Shown: one piece after another, positions 63,162-64,000 of the stretch
Position numbering within the stretch: position 1 is the stretch's first letter
Layout of the letters: the number at the start of each line of letters is the position of its first letter
Origin: Portulaca oleracea
Taxonomy: Eukaryota > Streptophyta > Magnoliopsida > Caryophyllales > Portulacaceae
Assembly: GCA_029582165.1 (NCBI GenBank)
Contig: CM055880.1
Coordinates: 1,426,001 to 1,490,000, forward strand
DNA: 64,000 nt
Reading direction: 5' to 3'
Program-made: the position numbers and the translations under genes
Notes under the pieces: generated by a model
Database searches by the model: none
The model's input: the letters and a program-made list of their open reading frames with translations, nothing else
Told to the model about the DNA's origin: nothing

Positions 63162-63178
63162 AACTGAGCTATTCCAGC
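63105..63178 (-). tRNA. tRNA-Asn (GUU)
   Basis: Minus strand begins GCTGGAATAGCTCAGTTGGT and folds into a cloverleaf. The acceptor stem GCTGGAA pairs with TTCTAGC. The anticodon loop CTGTTAACC holds GTT. The T arm GGAGGTTCAAGCCCTCC contains the B box. The A box is TAGCTCAGTTGG. A CAACAA motif lies just upstream on the minus strand, as usual for plant tRNA transcription starts. There is no intron. The sequence matches the plant nuclear type rather than an organellar copy. Confidence 0.96.
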
Positions 63179-63184
63179 TTTGTT

Positions 63185-64000
63185 GTTGACCATTTCCACA
63201 AATTCTAATTATTTGTTTTGAAAGTGTATCGGTCATATTCCATCATATCAACAAATCTAGTTTGGGGTTGGAAGTTCATAAAAGAAAGTAAAGCCTACAT
63301 AGTGTTGAAAGCATGGTGTGTTTGATAGTTTTTCAATGAAGATTTTTTAAGGAAGATCTTTCCCACGCCCAATTTGGAAACAGTTTAATGAGCTTATGAA
63401 GAAAATAGTGAACCCCACATTAAATTTTTTCATTTATTTGAAAGAACCAAATATAGATAAAATTGACAAAGCCAAAGCTTGCAATTTCATTGAAATTTCG
63501 CAATTTCATTGAAATTTATTCAGAAGAACCGAATATAGAAAAATGAAAATGAACTGAAACAAACAAACCAAGTATTTCCTTTCACATCTAGCATAACTAA
63601 GGTATCTTTTAGGTAAAACACTAGTAAAAATTTTGACCCTAGCAAAATTCAAGTCGGTTTAAATTGGTCAACATTGAAATTTAGAAAGGAGATTCAGTTG
63701 TGTAAATTAGTCATTCGATTTATGCAGATACATTAGTACATTAATCGTCAGGTTTTTGAAACCTTGCAATGAGAATACAAACCGAGGGGGCATTTTGCTC
63801 GTATATTTTCCCCTCGCGCAGAAATTAATATCGATACAGGGGTTTTCAACAATGGTAAATTAAAACATATACATAAACATCCAGAATGAGTACAATAAAT
63901 ATCAGGTTGATAAATTGCTTCCTGTTTCTAGGCGAAGAGTGAAGCTTCTTCAATTAGTCATCTGTAAAGTAGTGAGCTGAAAGATTGTCCATGAGAGCAA
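63185..64000. other. Intergenic to window end, nothing recognised
   Basis: AT-rich DNA. A short direct repeat GCAATTTCATTGAAATTT lies at about 63481 and 63499. No gene is supported. Confidence 0.4.

Noticed and set aside
63020..63208. 62-codon plus-strand frame
   Set aside because: It is an antisense reading of the tRNA-Asn gene.
1..64000. CRISPR arrays, bacterial operons, rRNA genes
   Set aside because: No regularly spaced short repeats, ribosome-binding-site-led gene clusters or rRNA sequence are seen; the DNA is plant nuclear.

Overview
The window is nuclear DNA of a flowering plant, most likely a eudicot. The genes have many short exons and long AT-rich introns. The gene set (a plant lipase, a neprosin-domain protein, a plastid starch dikinase) is typical of plants. 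The space between genes is filled with plant transposon families: Tourist, Stowaway, hAT, Mutator-like, copia, LINE and chromovirus. I cannot fix the genus from the sequence.

Layout. A lipase gene of eight exons lies on the minus strand at 1407-4920; its joined exons give an uninterrupted 466-residue frame. From 4.9 to 13 kb there are no genes, but there are several miniature transposons (MITEs). A neprosin-domain (DUF239) secreted protein gene of seven exons lies on the minus strand at 13173-21841 (418 residues), and one of its introns uses a GC donor. At 22.7-36.0 kb a 13.1-kb Ty3/gypsy chromovirus with 3.6-kb LTRs sits inside a Tourist-like MITE. Both layers keep exact target duplications (AATAA for the retrotransposon, TTA for the MITE). 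The retrotransposon is on the minus strand, has a tRNA-iMet primer site, and carries an extra sense ORF between the 5' LTR and gag. Its gag-pol frame is broken by stops and frameshifts.

From 36 to 47 kb there are no host genes, but many datable insertions: a 141-bp Tourist element, a copia RT/RNase H remnant, a 658-bp hAT element, a 554-bp fold-back element with a 9-bp duplication, a poly(A)-tailed retroposed segment with a 13-bp duplication, a copia LTR with its polypurine tract, and a LINE RNase H remnant. A GWD1-type alpha-glucan water dikinase gene (about 32 exons, minus strand) fills 46947-59318. Its introns hold two MITEs, a GA-rich element, a probable LTR, a Stowaway element and a 1590-bp solo LTR. 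Its coding region looks intact but carries one copy of a module that is present twice in classical GWD1. A nuclear tRNA-Asn(GUU) gene lies at 63105-63178 on the minus strand.

The host genes do not form an operon-like unit. The lipase acts on acyl esters, the neprosin protein is secreted, and the dikinase primes starch breakdown in the plastid. The most unusual feature is the extra ORF upstream of gag in the young chromovirus.
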